Source of the DNA: Fasciolopsis buskii
Lineage: Eukaryota > Platyhelminthes > Trematoda > Plagiorchiida > Fasciolidae
NCBI GenBank assembly: GCA_008360955.1
Contig: LUCM01008282.1
Location: 98,479 to 162,478, forward strand
Direction: 5' to 3'
Length of the DNA stretch: 64,000 bases
Shown: piece after piece, positions 35,166 to 48,277 of the stretch
How positions within the stretch are numbered: the stretch's first letter is position 1
Layout of the letters: every line of letters starts with the position of its first letter
Translations under genes and position numbers: made by a program
Notes under the pieces: generated by a model
What the model was told of the DNA's origin: nothing
What the model saw: only the letters and a program-made list of their open reading frames with translations
Database searches by the model: none

Positions 35166-36802
35166 TTTTGAGGCTCCGTCCTCCTTGTCTTACCAAACAG
35201 AGGAATTTCGACCAAAGCTCGCGTGGTTCTTAAACGGACTGTATTTATTCTCCTTTTTAGAGATCCTAATGAAATTATAGTGGAAATGCGGAATGGCCGT
35301 GTTTACAACACTTCACTTGACAGCTCTTAGTGAGCCCGGATAGAAATTAGGTAGATAGGACAAACCCAATTCATCACTTTTGGTGAGTAAGGAAGCCAGG
35401 TGTAGTCGAAACCTTACTTTGCCATCTTGACAAAGGCTACTCGCTTGACTGAAACAACCGGACATTATCGCCTCCATTGGTAATAATAATATAATAATAC
35501 AATATAATATCATTACAAGCTGTGCACAGCCATGCCAGTCTTGATTTCAGCATCACTCGGATAGAACAAGTACTCCCAGATACTCCTGTTCGAAATGTCC
35601 ACAGTCGAGAGGAAGACAATATGACTGCCAAGCAGTTTGATACATCACACACTGGTCAGTAGACAGATCTGCGGACATGAAAGGGTAGGACAGAGTAACA
35701 CTAAACGTTCAATTTATAAATGCCTTATGACTTGTAACGTTCGGGTGTAGAAAACGAATGATTGGGTGAGGCAGTTCAGGAACGCATTGGCCCTACCGGT
35801 TAGACACTCCAGTCGAGGGGGGAGAGAGATAGAGAATACTTTGGTTATACCATTAGAAAACGTTGTTACCCGTTTGTCCTTTCGATCAGTCACACGTTGT
35901 CCTCACAGTTATTCTCGATCTAATCATACCGAATTAAGATAGGCGAGTCAAGTATTGGTTCACTTAGACATTCAGGCGGACCAATCTTGTTGTCTAATGT
36001 GAGTACTCTCATTCTCGTTCGTTGCAGTTTAACAGATCATGATTTGGAATTCACAATAAATCGGTTTTTAACATGATCTTGTGTGTTCAACGAGGAAGCG
36101 AAAATGAGATAGGACAACATTAGAGAAGACTGAGTGGAACAAGCTTGGGAACCGGTGAAATGTTTGAAGTTAGTTGTACCAATGCCTTGGAACCAATTAA
36201 TAACCAAAACGGAACGCTAAATCTGCTGGAATGAGCCAAATTATATCATCCATTTGAAATGTCATTGAAAATAAATTTGAAGCTCACCTGGGGCGTTATG
36301 CATGGTGATCGCGCTGATATTCGAGTAGGACGAATTTCTATCCTAAATGCAAATGGTAAGTACGCCTCATGTCAAATGTTCGCATATGTAACGTCCAGCG
36401 TTGAATCGGTCCTGGTAATGAGTGAAATATCAGAAAACGAATGATCGTTGCACGATGCACTCATGTTTCGGAAATTCCTGACGGTTCGACATACCAGCAG
36501 ACTGATTTTATATTACTCCAATAATTGGAGAAAAAGAACAGATGGTGGTGGGAATGGTACCGGAAATGAGCCGGGTCTCTTCGTACATGTTTTTACACTT
36601 TTCAACGATCCTGAACTAAGATTTTGTTGACTGAGTTCCGCTTTTAGATGACTTCACTTTGGCGAACACCAAGTTGAGTGAGCACGAGATTTCACACATT
36701 GTTTAGGCCTCAAAAGGTCACCTTGAATGACCCATCTACTGGGACCTGAAAGCAGTGGGACCAGAAATGTTCGTCCAAATGCTTGGCAGGACTAATTGAG
36801 AA

Positions 36803-36806
<4 letters not shown>
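35166..36806. other. No recognised feature
   Basis: No convincing coding or repeat signature. An ATA-rich tract occurs near 35480-35510. Confidence 0.4.

Positions 36807-36854
<48 letters not shown>
36807..36854. repeat. (AT)24 microsatellite
   Basis: Forty-eight bases of perfect AT alternation, able to form a cruciform. Confidence 0.97.
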
Positions 36855-36856
<2 letters not shown>

Positions 36857-37410
36857 TGGGTTGTTCACTTTCGAGACTGTGCTGTAAACAGGCGTGGGAT
36901 CACGTGAAAAGCAGGTCGTTTGTGAGATACATTTTTAGGACCCCGAGAAATCCCTAGCCAGATCAACTTTCCTAGTGAGACTCGATACCGCTATCTATGA
37001 AGCTTCGTTAAGACTTAAAATACTGTCTCTCTTATGATAACAACATAATTTAATATCACAGCTGGCTCCTCGAATGTTGATTTTGTGTTTACCCTCGTAT
37101 CGGTTTTTCTTAATTAGCCATACTCTGGGCAGAAGCAGATCCAGTTGGAGTAGGACTGATACTGTTCGAACGATGGAAGTACGCAACGATTATCAAACTT
37201 TAAACTGTGTCGTCACTCCTTCGGGTTTCACGGGGTTTCGGACTGCACCAGGTAAACTATCATTAACCATTCAAAGCTTTATTTACTGCATCGAAGCAAC
37301 CAGTCATTACATGTAGGGCTCACTGACAATTTGCGTACGGTCCATTTCGTGATGCTGTCGTATAATCCGGTGGAGAATGATCGGTCGAAAATTCACAAAT
37401 AATCTACGGA

Positions 37411-37778
37411 TTCATGAAATAATTCCCCATGTGATATCATCACTCAGCCGACCGTTAGTGAACCACGGAAACACTAGCATTGTACAGCTGTTTCATCTAG
37501 CTTGTTAGGAATCATCAGCAGTGCATATACACCGCGCCCGAACTGGGACGCGAACCCGAACAAGGACGAACGCTTCTGAGTCGAAAGCCTGAGCCATTAC
37601 GCTACCGGGCAGGCTCTGAACGGTTTGTTGAACTTCACCACGTGAGGATGTGGCACCTATCCGTCACTGATTTGCACGGTTACTGTTCGTTATCTCACAG
37701 CAGTCGACCCCTACTGATAGATGACTTCTCTGCAGGTAGCCTAACTAAGACGAAGGCTTTGGATATGACCTGCAGAGC
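37411..37778 (-). mobile_element. SINE-2, full length, intact hammerhead core, minus strand
   Basis: The minus strand starts at GCTCTGCAGGTCATATCC (37778). Box A is near 37590-37610 (TAGCGTAATGGCTCAGG) and box B is GGGTTCGCGTCC near 37545-37556, followed by GCGCGGTGTATATGCACTG and the ribozyme motif (37524-37477). The 3' end is ATTATTTCATGAATCC. Length (about 368 bp) and ends agree with the copies at 24703 and 62928. Confidence 0.85.
37477..37524 (-). ncRNA. Hammerhead ribozyme motif in SINE-2
   Basis: Minus-strand order: helix I strand GCACTG (37524-37519), core CTGATGA (37518-37512), helix II region TTCCTAACAAGCTAGAT, core GAAA (37494-37491), palindromic helix III ACAGCTGT sharing its first A with that core (37491-37484), A at the cleavage position (37483), helix I return strand CAATGC (37482-37477). 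Every catalytic core base of the hammerhead consensus is present. Helix I has one C-A mismatch, and helix II is weak (CTA/TAG around ACAAGC) with a T-T pair where G-C is usual. Predicted cleavage is 3' of the GTA triplet. Activity is not proven. Confidence 0.65.
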
Positions 37779-39479
37779 TTCACTACTCGGATTATTTGTC
37801 CTCTAAACTTATTGACCAGCATGCTCACCATTCCTTTGCATAATAAACCTTGAAATATCTGCTTAATAAAGCTGTGCACTTTTCAGTTAGGTCTCGTATT
37901 TAGTTGTAAACGTAAATCACTGCTGCGAATTATCTAGGCGTTGGTTCGCCTTGCGCGGCCAACAGAATACAAATAGTGGCAAAATTTCATGGAGCGAACA
38001 GACTGAGGTTGACGGAAAAAAGGATTTTATCTTATTGCACCAAATGCAAGTAGTTGGGCAGTTGTAAAGTTTACATTTTCAAATAATTCTATGTCTCGCA
38101 GAATTCGCCCTATTGGGACAGAGTGCACGTACCGATTACCAACTGAGACTCAGACCGAGAGCAGATGAACAGAAACCGTTTTTCAATTTTATTTTCCGCA
38201 TCAGCTACTCGTCGATTCGTCCTACGACGACACTTGATGATCTCAACCGGATTTCTTATGCGTTGAGTCGCGTGCCTGCACGCGCGTATACAAACACACC
38301 CAATGGTCGACTGATATATATATATTTGTAAATTGTTATACTCACATGACATCATATGACATCACATTTTTATGAATGAATCAATTTTATCCATTCATCG
38401 TTCACCGAATAATTGAGGGAAATGTTCAAATCCAGTGCACTGGACTGACCTCTCGACTCAAGTTCAGTCACTCGGCTGACTACCGGAATAGATCGTGTCA
38501 AATTAGAGGATCTTGTCATTTGGAAACCAAGAGATTTTAAATTGTTGTTTGTCAATTTGCTGCAAACTTGTTTGGCCCAGTAGCGCACAATCGTTCACCA
38601 GGATCTGCCATCTTCAACTTGAATTGTTAGTTCCTGTGAGAAATGCAAACTTTTTTCTCACTGTTTTACCCGTTGTCATTTAAATTTGGTCAGTAAAACA
38701 ACGAACCAATTTTTTCTCCCAAATAAGTCACATGATGCATATTCCGGGACATTTTTTCGTCGTGTTGAGGAAGCACTTGATGAAAAAAAAACATTTATTC
38801 GGGATTCTGTTATCAATTAGTGTAAACACACCTGGAAATGACGCGTCGCATTGGCACGTGAAGAGGGGGCGTGTTTCGCATCAGGTTGCCTGGGGACATC
38901 ACGAGACCGTGGACAATCCGCGCTTCACTGTCTGCACGGTAAACTGAGTTGGCTAAGTTTTCCAGTTCGGACATCCCTCTCAAAGTTGGGTAGAGGATCA
39001 TTCTAAAGTGTATCGCGTTCTACAGAGGCAAATTATTTTTCGGACCAATCAAGGCATGTGAACAAATTAATCAGACAAATTTATCCATCTATTTTCTAAC
39101 TGTGAAAAAATAAATATCAAGATATTTCTTCGTGAGAAATTTGTTGTTGTGTTGTGTTAAACAAAATGACTTAATCATGTCGGAATGAAACAAACGGAAT
39201 ATTCACCGTCTGCACAAATTAGTCAAGGCTGGGGAATGATGTGGAGGTGTTTTCTTAAAAAAAAAAACGTCAAGAAGCTAATTGAATGAAATCCGTCTTC
39301 GCCCACGCATTCACCGAGCCAAGTGATTTTTATTAATATAAAGCTTACATTTACTCGTGAGTAGTCTGAGGGATTCCTGCTTTCTGTACGTGGCTGTCTG
39401 CCCCCTTAGATTTCATCTTTCCCGCACACACCTTAGGTCATCCGGTCAACCTTACTGTCAGAAGTCATTAGACTCGAGT
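37779..39479. other. No recognised feature
   Basis: No gene or element recognised; short open frames only. Confidence 0.4.
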
Positions 39480-39563
39480 TTCGCCCCGATTTAGCGCTCA
39501 TCACTGCTGCGTATCCGGATTTGAACCCAGACTTTCCAACTGGAAGGCGGGTGTTTTATCACT
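39480..39563 (-). repeat. Possible tRNA-like fragment
   Basis: The minus strand reads GTGGTGGAGGAGTGATAAAA, GCCTTCCAGTTGGAAAGTC and GGGTTCAAATCC, a box A-like then box B arrangement at tRNA spacing. It fits neither SINE-1 nor SINE-2 and has no clear acceptor pairing. It may be a third SINE family or an old tRNA pseudogene. Confidence 0.3.
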
Positions 39564-42048
39564 CCTCCACCACGACCCCTTCATGCGGAATTAGGGAGTT
39601 GAATTTTTTCACATGGCGTCCCCAATCAGTCTGATGTTTCACGGCTGTAAAGTTGACCGGATTATCTGATGTTCGTACATGAAAGATGGAATCCGAAAGG
39701 AAGACCACCAAACCCGCAAGCGATTTTTTCCACCTAGGTGGTTGATGGACATGCAACACATGTAGGGTTAAATCTATGCAAATGGTTACACGTCATAAGA
39801 TAATAATTCCTCAAGTTTTTTTCTATTCGGTTCAGTCGTGCTATTTGTTCGGCCGGACATATGACCAACAAAGGGAATCCAGTGACTAAAACCCGAGTAG
39901 GTTTCGGCTTTGTCAGAGGAAGGTAGCCGGTTCGATTCGCGCTGCCCAAGTGGCGTTCCCATTCTGCAGAACTTCTGGCTCCTAGTGCAGCCTCAAACCA
40001 AACGCACTTCGATACCCAATTCTCGTGCTGTCAACCAACGGTGATTTCCCCTCAACGCACGATTTGCGGAAACCACAGACAATGACTTTTCAAAATCACT
40101 TTGCGCTCAAATCTAATAAAAAATGTCTTTTTCGAAATGGCATCAGTGAGTCACCAATTTCAAATGGTCACATGTTTCCCTGGAATTACGAAACACATTT
40201 TTCAATGCGAATTTAATGAGACGCTTAGCAGACGCTTGAGACATGATTCTCTCTTTATGATAGTACAGTTTCGATTTCGATTTTTGGCTGAATTGGCACG
40301 CCGTAGAAGCAAAACCTAATTGAAACGCGCGCAGGTTCCGTGAATACTGGAAGCACGGAATTCGTTTGGTAGAACATTGCGAGCGCAAAATTCGCAGTGT
40401 CTTGATTAGCAGTTGTACACACAATAGGGATGCTGCGGTCCAATGTAATCCACACTCCCATGAACGTGTCGTTTGGCATAAGAACAAATAATTTACTTGG
40501 ATATATCTCGAAGAAGATAATGAAACCTTTGTCTTTGTGCTGAGGTCTCGATTGCCCTTTCCGACCAAAGATAAAGTTCATGATTGCGCCTTACAAAATT
40601 TATTGGTATGATTATTATAGATATAACCACATTCAGTTCTTAGGGGAATGACACAGACTTCAATGCGACATTGGCAAACGTGCAGGTGTTAAGTTGAGTG
40701 ATTCACAAATGCTTGACGCAAATTTCCGAAGAACCTTTCCACGAGGTCTATCGCGATAATCCATTAATGATGCGTTTTCGCAATTATAGAAAGCAAATGC
40801 AGAATGCAGGTAATTTGAACGAAGCAAGAATTCCCTTAGGTCGGTATTCTCATGACCTGCTAATTAGTAAAGTGGTTATTTTGGTCTGTGGTATTTGAAT
40901 GAATAAAACAGGTGCTCGCGAGCCCTCGATTTGCCTCACGTTTTAAGACCGTTAACCACGCGTAATTAGCCACTACACTGCTGTCCGTTCATCGTGAGCT
41001 GTGAATAACTATGAAAGTATAAGTGAGCAGCTTAACACGATGAAAATTGGCCGCAAGTTCGATGCTTCGGTGAACGAGAGTACTCCCTGGCTCCGTGGTC
41101 GTAAACCAAAAAACCTGACAATTCATGAAATTGGCAAGCAAATTACAATTAGATGCTTTCTTCAATCCAGAGAGAATCCCTTTCTGTTCCACCGGTTTTT
41201 TGCTATTCGGTTGTTAGCCAAGCACAAAACATTGTGGGCGTAGATCGATCGATACACACACTGATGAAATCCACGCGAAGGTCGAAGGTCATCGGATGAT
41301 AGTGTTATTGATTAGACAAATGGACGAAACCAGCCGAATCGAGGTGCGTGAAAGCGAATCACAGCCTGGTTGTGTTTACATAGGCATGGCAAGGTGATAT
41401 TACGGACAGAAGCTTGTCGAATGATAACACTGGACTTGTATTTTGGTGACCAATTTCCGTTGTAAACTAATTTGCTTCACATTAGAGATTGGTAAGATGG
41501 GCAGCCGGACCGGGGATTCGAATCACCTGACGCGACAGTTTAAAGTTCACATTTCTAAAGCACAAACAGTGATCGTGATCAAGAAAAAGACAATATTTCT
41601 GGCGAAATATTAACAACTTCGTTTGTTGTCATCTATCTCGTTGGTACCACAATTATGCACTTTTGGGTTGGCAAATAAAGTAAACCGAAACTCGGTGAAT
41701 AAATTGGGTGCACTTCGCAAACTGAACATAGTAAATAATAGAGAACTAATAGTTTTTTTCGGAGCGCATGATCACATTACTTAAGCGAGTCTCGGTCATT
41801 TCGTTTCGGACAAATGGTTTCGAGTTCATATGGCATAGCAGCAGCCTGTACGACTAAACCGGACCAGTTTCATGTTTGGGTGTTACCAGGAGCTTGGCGA
41901 CAAATAATCTAAACTCTGGCAGAGATAAGTGTTAGTCATTCTACGAGTCATCGTTCCTACGGGATCCGATGTGTGTGCTGACGGTTCGTTGTGTTTGTAC
42001 AAATAGCACCGTAACCGTCGGACTACTCAAAAGTCAGGATGCTCCTCT
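39564..42048. other. No recognised feature
   Basis: A 108-codon minus-strand frame at 40255-40581 begins with ATG and has a protein-like composition, but has no motif, no signal peptide and no splice context that I can support. Box B-like GGTTCGATTCGC at about 39930 stands alone. Confidence 0.4.
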
Positions 42049-42226
42049 GGCGGTAGTCAAGCAGTCAACATCATGGTGTCTGAAACAGCCTGCTACGGGT
42101 TCGAATCCACCTACCACCGATCACCTTCCTCATTTGGCAGCCCCCTGTTGGCGACTACCTGCTTTATGATGAAGAAGTATTTTATAGTCTCATTAATAAG
42201 TGAATAAAAAGGCAAAAAGTAAAATA
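42049..42226 (+). mobile_element. SINE-1, diverged, plus strand
   Basis: It reads TGGCGGTAGTCAAGCAG, ACGGGTTCGAATCCACC, TTTGGCAGCCCCCTGTTGGC, then TCTCATTAATAAGTG and an A-rich tail. Confidence 0.8.
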
Positions 42227-45060
42227 GAACTTCGTTTGTAGTTGCCTGGACAACTCCTGAGTTGTTGCCGCGATCATTGACCACAATGAAGCTCCTGAAT
42301 TGCGGTTTACGACGGACGAACCAACTTGGTGCCCGTTGCACTAAGTCATTTCGGGGAGCGGGGCTTGCCATTATGAATTTCAATGAATTTTGCTGAATAA
42401 CCTTTTCGTCCGAGCCCCTCTAAGGCATGCGTGTCCTTCACCTTCAAAGTGTGCGCTGAACCGATTTCTACGGTTGGATATTAGACGTTCCTCGGTACGC
42501 CTCACCTAACGGACATTAGAATGCAGGCTGAAAACGACGAATTGTACCGGCCCACGTAAAAGATCACGCAGGCTACCAGCCCGAATTGCTCTGAACCTAG
42601 TATTTTTGCCTACGGATTCGAAAGAAATAAAAACCATATGCTCATTTCATGCCAGATTTTTCATTCTTCCTATTTTATTGAATTTTATTCAACGATATGC
42701 GATCCTTTACGTGTCTCCTACTTCGTCTTCTGCTTCCTCGTGATCACCGCCAAATTGTACATGGCGCGGATGTCGACAGTATGGCAGTTCAAAATATTTC
42801 GGTTTTTATTCCAAATTTTCAAACTTTTGTTTGACACGCTAAATCATCTGCAAATCACGTGACGTTATTTTCACTTTTCTCCTCTCATATTTCTTTATAG
42901 TCTGTATTATAATCATTTGTAACCTGGTGATTTTGACTGCCAAGTTAAATTCATAGGGAATTGCGCGAAATCCATATTTGATAAAAAGCCTAGTGAGGAT
43001 GTAGTAAGTAGGTAATTGGCTCAGTAGGTAGAAAAAAATACACCCTAAATCCATTCAAACTTATGTCTCTGGAAGTTGTTCACCAACTGACAGGTTCTGT
43101 GTTAAATGCAAATCATTTTCGATGGATTTACTAATTTCTAATTAAGGTCAATTTTAGTTTCCATTGAAACGCCACACGGACTGCAAACGGAGTTCCTAAT
43201 GGGGTTCGCGTTTTCCATGACGAACGGATTTTACGAACGCACTGAAGGATAGTGACAGGACGTCGAATAGCGGGACTACTTTGGACGTCCCAATTTCGCC
43301 ATCACCCGTCCCTCTCTCTCAATTTCGAGGTCCGCTTGTGAAAACCCGATGAGCTCGAGGCTCCGTGCTAATGATCGTGACTATGGTGGTATATCGATTG
43401 GGTTTTCAACACATCGGCAAGCGAGTTTTTTGCCTCTACTCGCGGGACAGTAGTCGCATGAAGTCGGACAATTTGTTTTCTTTCTCGCACCGCATAGGGA
43501 CCGGAAAATGTTTCTCCTAGTACCTGTTTTGCATATTTCGACAGGGCATTTGGTGAAAGAAAAAACAGTAGGGTGCGGTTTGTCCCAAATCACATTCATC
43601 CAACATCCATACTATCCGCTAGTACTGTGCCAGTGAACTGGATTGGTTTGTCGCTTAACCCACATTAAAAAAGGCGACTAGAAAAAATATATTTTCAACA
43701 ATCTGACATACATTGACTAATCAATGCGAAGAAACATCACCGGCTACGGGTTTGTTTTTCCATGTTCGTTCAACAGAAAAAAATCACTTAAACAGACAGA
43801 TGATTTGGTGTTAGCATCCTCGGAAAAGCCTTTTGTCCGCACTTTCGGGAACTAGCCGGGCGGGAAGAGAGATCGTTAAAAGTCACAAAGTGAGCTGAAT
43901 CTGATTAGGTGGAAGAGACAGACAAAAAAGAGAGGGCCATGAGTTTTGGTCTATGTAATGCTGGACCTTTCTAGGATTGTTTTTCTTATTTATCGCTTGT
44001 TTGTCTAGCAGCAGAAATACACGACTTCCAGTCAGAGCTTGGCAACAATGCGTGCATTCGTTCGGACCAAATTTTTCGAGCTATCTCGCCCTAAATGCGA
44101 ACATTTTACAAAGAAAATCTCAGATTGCAGATTGCCATTGAACGATTTCCTAGAAACTGAGCGGATTCAAATGATAAAAGCTGTTAATCGAGACGGCAGT
44201 GAGACCTAATCATCAGAGGCCTTCATGTATCGTCATCACGCTGTCGTTATCTCCGAAGCTACGAATCACGTCGAAAGCTGTTTGGACTGTACTGAGTTCG
44301 TTATTTAAGCAGCAGTTTGCCTGATTTCGTGAAATTGCTTCGCACATAATGGTAGTGGAAGGGGTCCATAGCAAGAGCGGACGGGAATCGGTGACCTTGA
44401 CCTTGAAACTTGAAGTAGTAAAGGACCCTAATAAGGTCTCGTTAGGTGGTAACGAGTCGGACGGCACCTAATTGCCATTTACGGTCAACATACCGCCTGA
44501 ATTTACTAACACCGGAATCATCGCCTTCATGTGGCATTTTAGTAACGCCCAAACAGCAGTTGGTTCTGGCTCGGCCGAATCGAATGCTGACACGTCAAAT
44601 CCCCAACTCTGTGTGGTCCAAATAGCTGGAAAATAGGGGCTGTTTCAAATTCAATACAATACAGCATTGCGGGAGAACTGGACAATTGAACTTTGGGCAT
44701 ATTTGACAATTCGCAAATTACTTCCCCTGGACTTTCCCAATAGGCGTTTCATGCCACGGAAGAAGCATTGGGCAGAGAATGGACGTTTCAGATGGAATAC
44801 AATAACCCGAGGCTAAATCGAATGAAAAGTTTGTGTTAAGTGGCTACACTTTCGTAAAAAGCACGTATATTTGGCATAAAATAGGTAAAGAAAGTTAACA
44901 TGCTCGAATGAATCCAGTCGTAAATACGATCTGCATTAGAGAAAAACGGTGCCAAGTAAGGTATACCGGAATACAGAATGTTCCCCGTGCAGCTATGCTA
45001 TTACACTGGAAGCACGTAGTACATGCCTAATGGCGGTGGTTTAAAATACAACTGCTGCAA
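42227..45060. other. No recognised feature
   Basis: About 2.8 kb with no recognisable gene, SINE or retroelement. Confidence 0.4.
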
Positions 45061-45408
45061 TTAGTTACTGTGGTGAGTTCACGTGCAAGTCACGTGATGC
45101 AGTTCGATACAACTTCATGCTGGCCTACGTAGACAAGCAACCAGTAAGAACCGGGACGACAAGCGGTCGTGAAATTCAAACATTCCATGAAAGCGATTGA
45201 ACAGAACGTATTCCACCAATGGGAATATTTCCAATATTGTCAATAAATTCATGATCTGTAGATAGAATTTCGAAAATGTTTCTGTTCTGTAGTGGCCTTC
45301 TGGTTGGTTTCATTTGCCTAGGTTGGGTCGAAGCCAATTCAGCACTTGTTGGCAACTCGTACCCACTGGTTGGCATGATCGACCGAATTTCGTATACAAA
45401 TTGCTAGT
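45061..45408. repeat. Dispersed repeat R4, copy 2
   Basis: It matches 19564-19903 nearly base for base (GTGCAAGTCACGTGATGCAG, AACCGGGACGACAAGCGG), diverging mainly after 45290. The minus-strand frame at 45176-45376 is kept (PLQNRNIFEILSTDHEF). Confidence 0.75.
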
Positions 45409-47499
45409 CCATAACTACAGATTATAACGAAAAGAAATGTGTATTGCACGTTTTAATATGTCATGAAATTAACAACTGTGCGTTTTTGAGTCAGCAAGTC
45501 ATCTGTTGGATTTATGCGCAAGCTCGAAAACTCTACTTAAAGATACGGTGAAGGGGGGTGGGGGGAGAAGTAATCGAATACAGAACGGAGCCAGTGAGTC
45601 CGGATGAAAATAGAAAGAATTTTTGATCGGACCGGCTCCACGGGGGCACTGAATATTCCGAAGGACCAGATCTAGTCGGTGCCTGACGAAATGTGGAGTC
45701 ACGTTTGCAAGCAACGGTATCCAAAATAGTTATCTGCATGCGTCAAAGTAATTATTCAAAAAAATGTGATCAAATTAAATCGGGTAAAAATGAATGGGGA
45801 AAAGTAATCAGCTTGACAGAACTCTTTGAGTGGATGGCCAAAGGGATGAGTGAGTTTTTCTGTCCCCAATAAACGGTTGACGGTGATATGATTCATTTTT
45901 CTTCCATGGCACAGTCGAACAAACACAATCGGCCAATCTCGCACGATTCGTACAGGCGAAAAAAAGCCGTACGATTTGAGGGATGCCAGCTCATTTTCGA
46001 GATGATCGGGAGTGATAATAAGCGGATTGGTTGAAATGGCATGAGAATAACTGGTTCACTTGTGTACAGTTCAGTGTAAATTATCTTCGAGCCCTAGCGG
46101 TCCGGACATTTTACCTCGGGTGCAGGGGACTGCAAAGCGCACAGGTGAAAAGAAAACTTAAGTCGAACACTTGGACCAAATCAACTTGTCCGTATCCGGC
46201 CAGTGATGGTAGGCGATTGGATGCAAATTACATTTTTGCATCCGGGCAAGATGTAAGACTCTGTCCAAGTCCTGCCAACTTCGATCATGTCTATTTTGCA
46301 GCACCAATCTGACTGCAACCCCTCGGCACAAACATCATACTTCTTTATGATGAACAAAAGAACACTTAAGCCGTTCCTATTTCAATAATTTCCTGAGCAC
46401 GGTTTTGTTGATTTGAGCAATGTAACCGGATCCAAGTTTTGGGGCTCTATAAATCTCGAATTCACGCATTTGTGTTGTATGTGCACTGCCAACCTAGCTG
46501 ATAGAAACGTAATCAAACATTTCACCGAATGGCTATGGGTTACCGGCTTAAAGTACCTAGACACTAGTCAAACTCATGGCTACTGATGATAGCCAAAATG
46601 CGAAAACATTTAAAATGAAAAAACCATCGGTTTATGTGATCTGTAACGGTAACCAATTCTACGAAACAGAACTTCCTTCATAGCCTATTCTGCCTCTTCT
46701 GGCAGAGCATATGCAATAGGATTGCGCGAATTGCTTCCACGTGTGTAGATTCGAATGCCACCAAGCAGACCGATTTTTCCAGCTGGGTCTTGAAACGTTG
46801 TTTTTCCGTTTTGAAAATGAACATGGTTATCAAAGGCAGACGAACACATTCGATTGATCATATCAACTAGTTAAGTGGAAACTCCTCCAAGTCACACGGG
46901 CAGCGTCAACTGACGTGGATGGAGTGGTGTATAAATGCGAAAGATTATTTCATTATTATTCAGAATAAAATGTTTCATGTAAAAAGTAAATGGTGATGCT
47001 TTTTGGAGCTTACAGTACCGCAACTTTATCGTCCTTTATTGGTGGCGATAAAACGCATTCATAAGCGACACACAAACAACACATTCACGTGTCATTTCTA
47101 GCGGGTTTGGTGTGTGACGTAGGCCATCAGCCTTCAGGTCACTTTTGACAATCTCTACTCGTCCGAATTGTTCTGTTCACACCCAGAAAGCATCCGTGAA
47201 CACACGGTGATTGTGGACAAATCATCGCGCGATCACCACGCACCGTCGGTTTCGGATTGGTCAGCACAGTCCGCCAACCGCAAGCAACGCATCGTTATGG
47301 AAGTCGTAATAAACTGTGGTGTATTGCTCATCGAGTCTCGCGAGTAGTCTGCCGACCACCAGGTAGCGGAGACCTAGGGCCCGGAGAATAACATCACCAT
47401 TTCCGTGTCCTTCTCCTCCTCCTCCTCCTACTCCACCTCGTCGTCATCATCCGCATCATCATCCGTGTCATTCCAAATTGGCAAGTCGAGAAAAAACGT
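45409..47499. other. Region upstream of the candidate secreted-protein gene
   Basis: No element recognised. From about 47400 it becomes CTC/CAT-rich (CTCCTCCTCCTCC), which could be 5' untranslated sequence. A promoter cannot be located. Confidence 0.4.
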
Positions 47500-47577
47500 A
47501 TGACGATGTACGGTCTGTTCTTGCTCTGGGCAACGTTTCTCCTAGTTGGTCAGACGGGATGTGCCCCAGTTAGTGTG
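47500..47577 (+). CDS. Exon 1 of predicted small secreted protein (signal peptide)
   Basis: This exon encodes a textbook signal peptide: ATG at 47500, a second in-frame ATG at 47506 with a better context (A at -3), a hydrophobic core GLFLLWATFLLVG, and a likely cleavage after QTGCA. It ends with GTG followed by GTGAGT at 47578-47583, a consensus 5' splice site, in phase 0; without splicing the frame would stop at 47592. I join it to the exon at 50694, which starts in the same phase, across a 3,116-bp intron carrying a PLE insertion and a SINE-1 copy. The product would be exported and processed. I do not recognise the family. Exons inside the intron cannot be ruled out. Confidence 0.6.
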
Positions 47578-48277
47578 GTGAGTTACCCTTAGGTGATCGA
47601 ATCTCCAAACGGATAATTTCCTATTGGAAACTTGATATGAAACATTACATGATCGGTAATTTGTCAGCAATTATCTTATCAACGGACAATTTTTGTTCCA
47701 TGTTTTAACACCGGTTTTGTTGACAAGAACACACTGCAAGGTAGCGAAACAAACTCCGAACTAGATGACAATGATGATTGGTTTAGTTATGATTCTCTAA
47801 TATGAATGCGAATACAAACTGATGTGACCAAACGTTTCATGTCCGAACCCCCAATGGATATATTGCTAATGGTATAATGCTATTTTATTTAATCTAAAAT
47901 ATTAAAAATTAATTCGCAGTCAGCAAACAAACCTCCCAACTATTTTGAAATTTTATCTTCTCAGAAAAGCTCATTGACGAGATTATCTTAAGCACTTGGA
48001 TTTCATTCTGTCATCCTACAGTTGAAATTATGCAAATATCATAATATTAACTGAAGAACGTTTTCCCTCGAATAAATTTGTCGGATCCTGCCTAGTCGCA
48101 AACGTTAAGGTGAATCGTAGTGAAACGTTCAGAGCAGGGTCGAGTCGAACACGTTCAGGCACGACCCTTCTTCTGGAACTAGAACGACTCGTTGTACTTC
48201 GTTTGTCTTCTTGACTACCTTCGAACGGCAGATTTGTCTTCGGCTCCAATCAATACGTGTTTTCGTCTTGGAAAAAG

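Noticed and set aside
40255..40581. Minus-strand 108-codon gene
   Set aside because: It starts with ATG and has a protein-like composition, but there is no motif, splice signal, promoter or homologue that I can name; chance is not excluded.
46580..46620. CTGATGA ... GCGAAAAC hammerhead-like order
   Set aside because: The flanks pair as a simple GGCTA/TAGCC hairpin that includes the core; helices I and III are absent.
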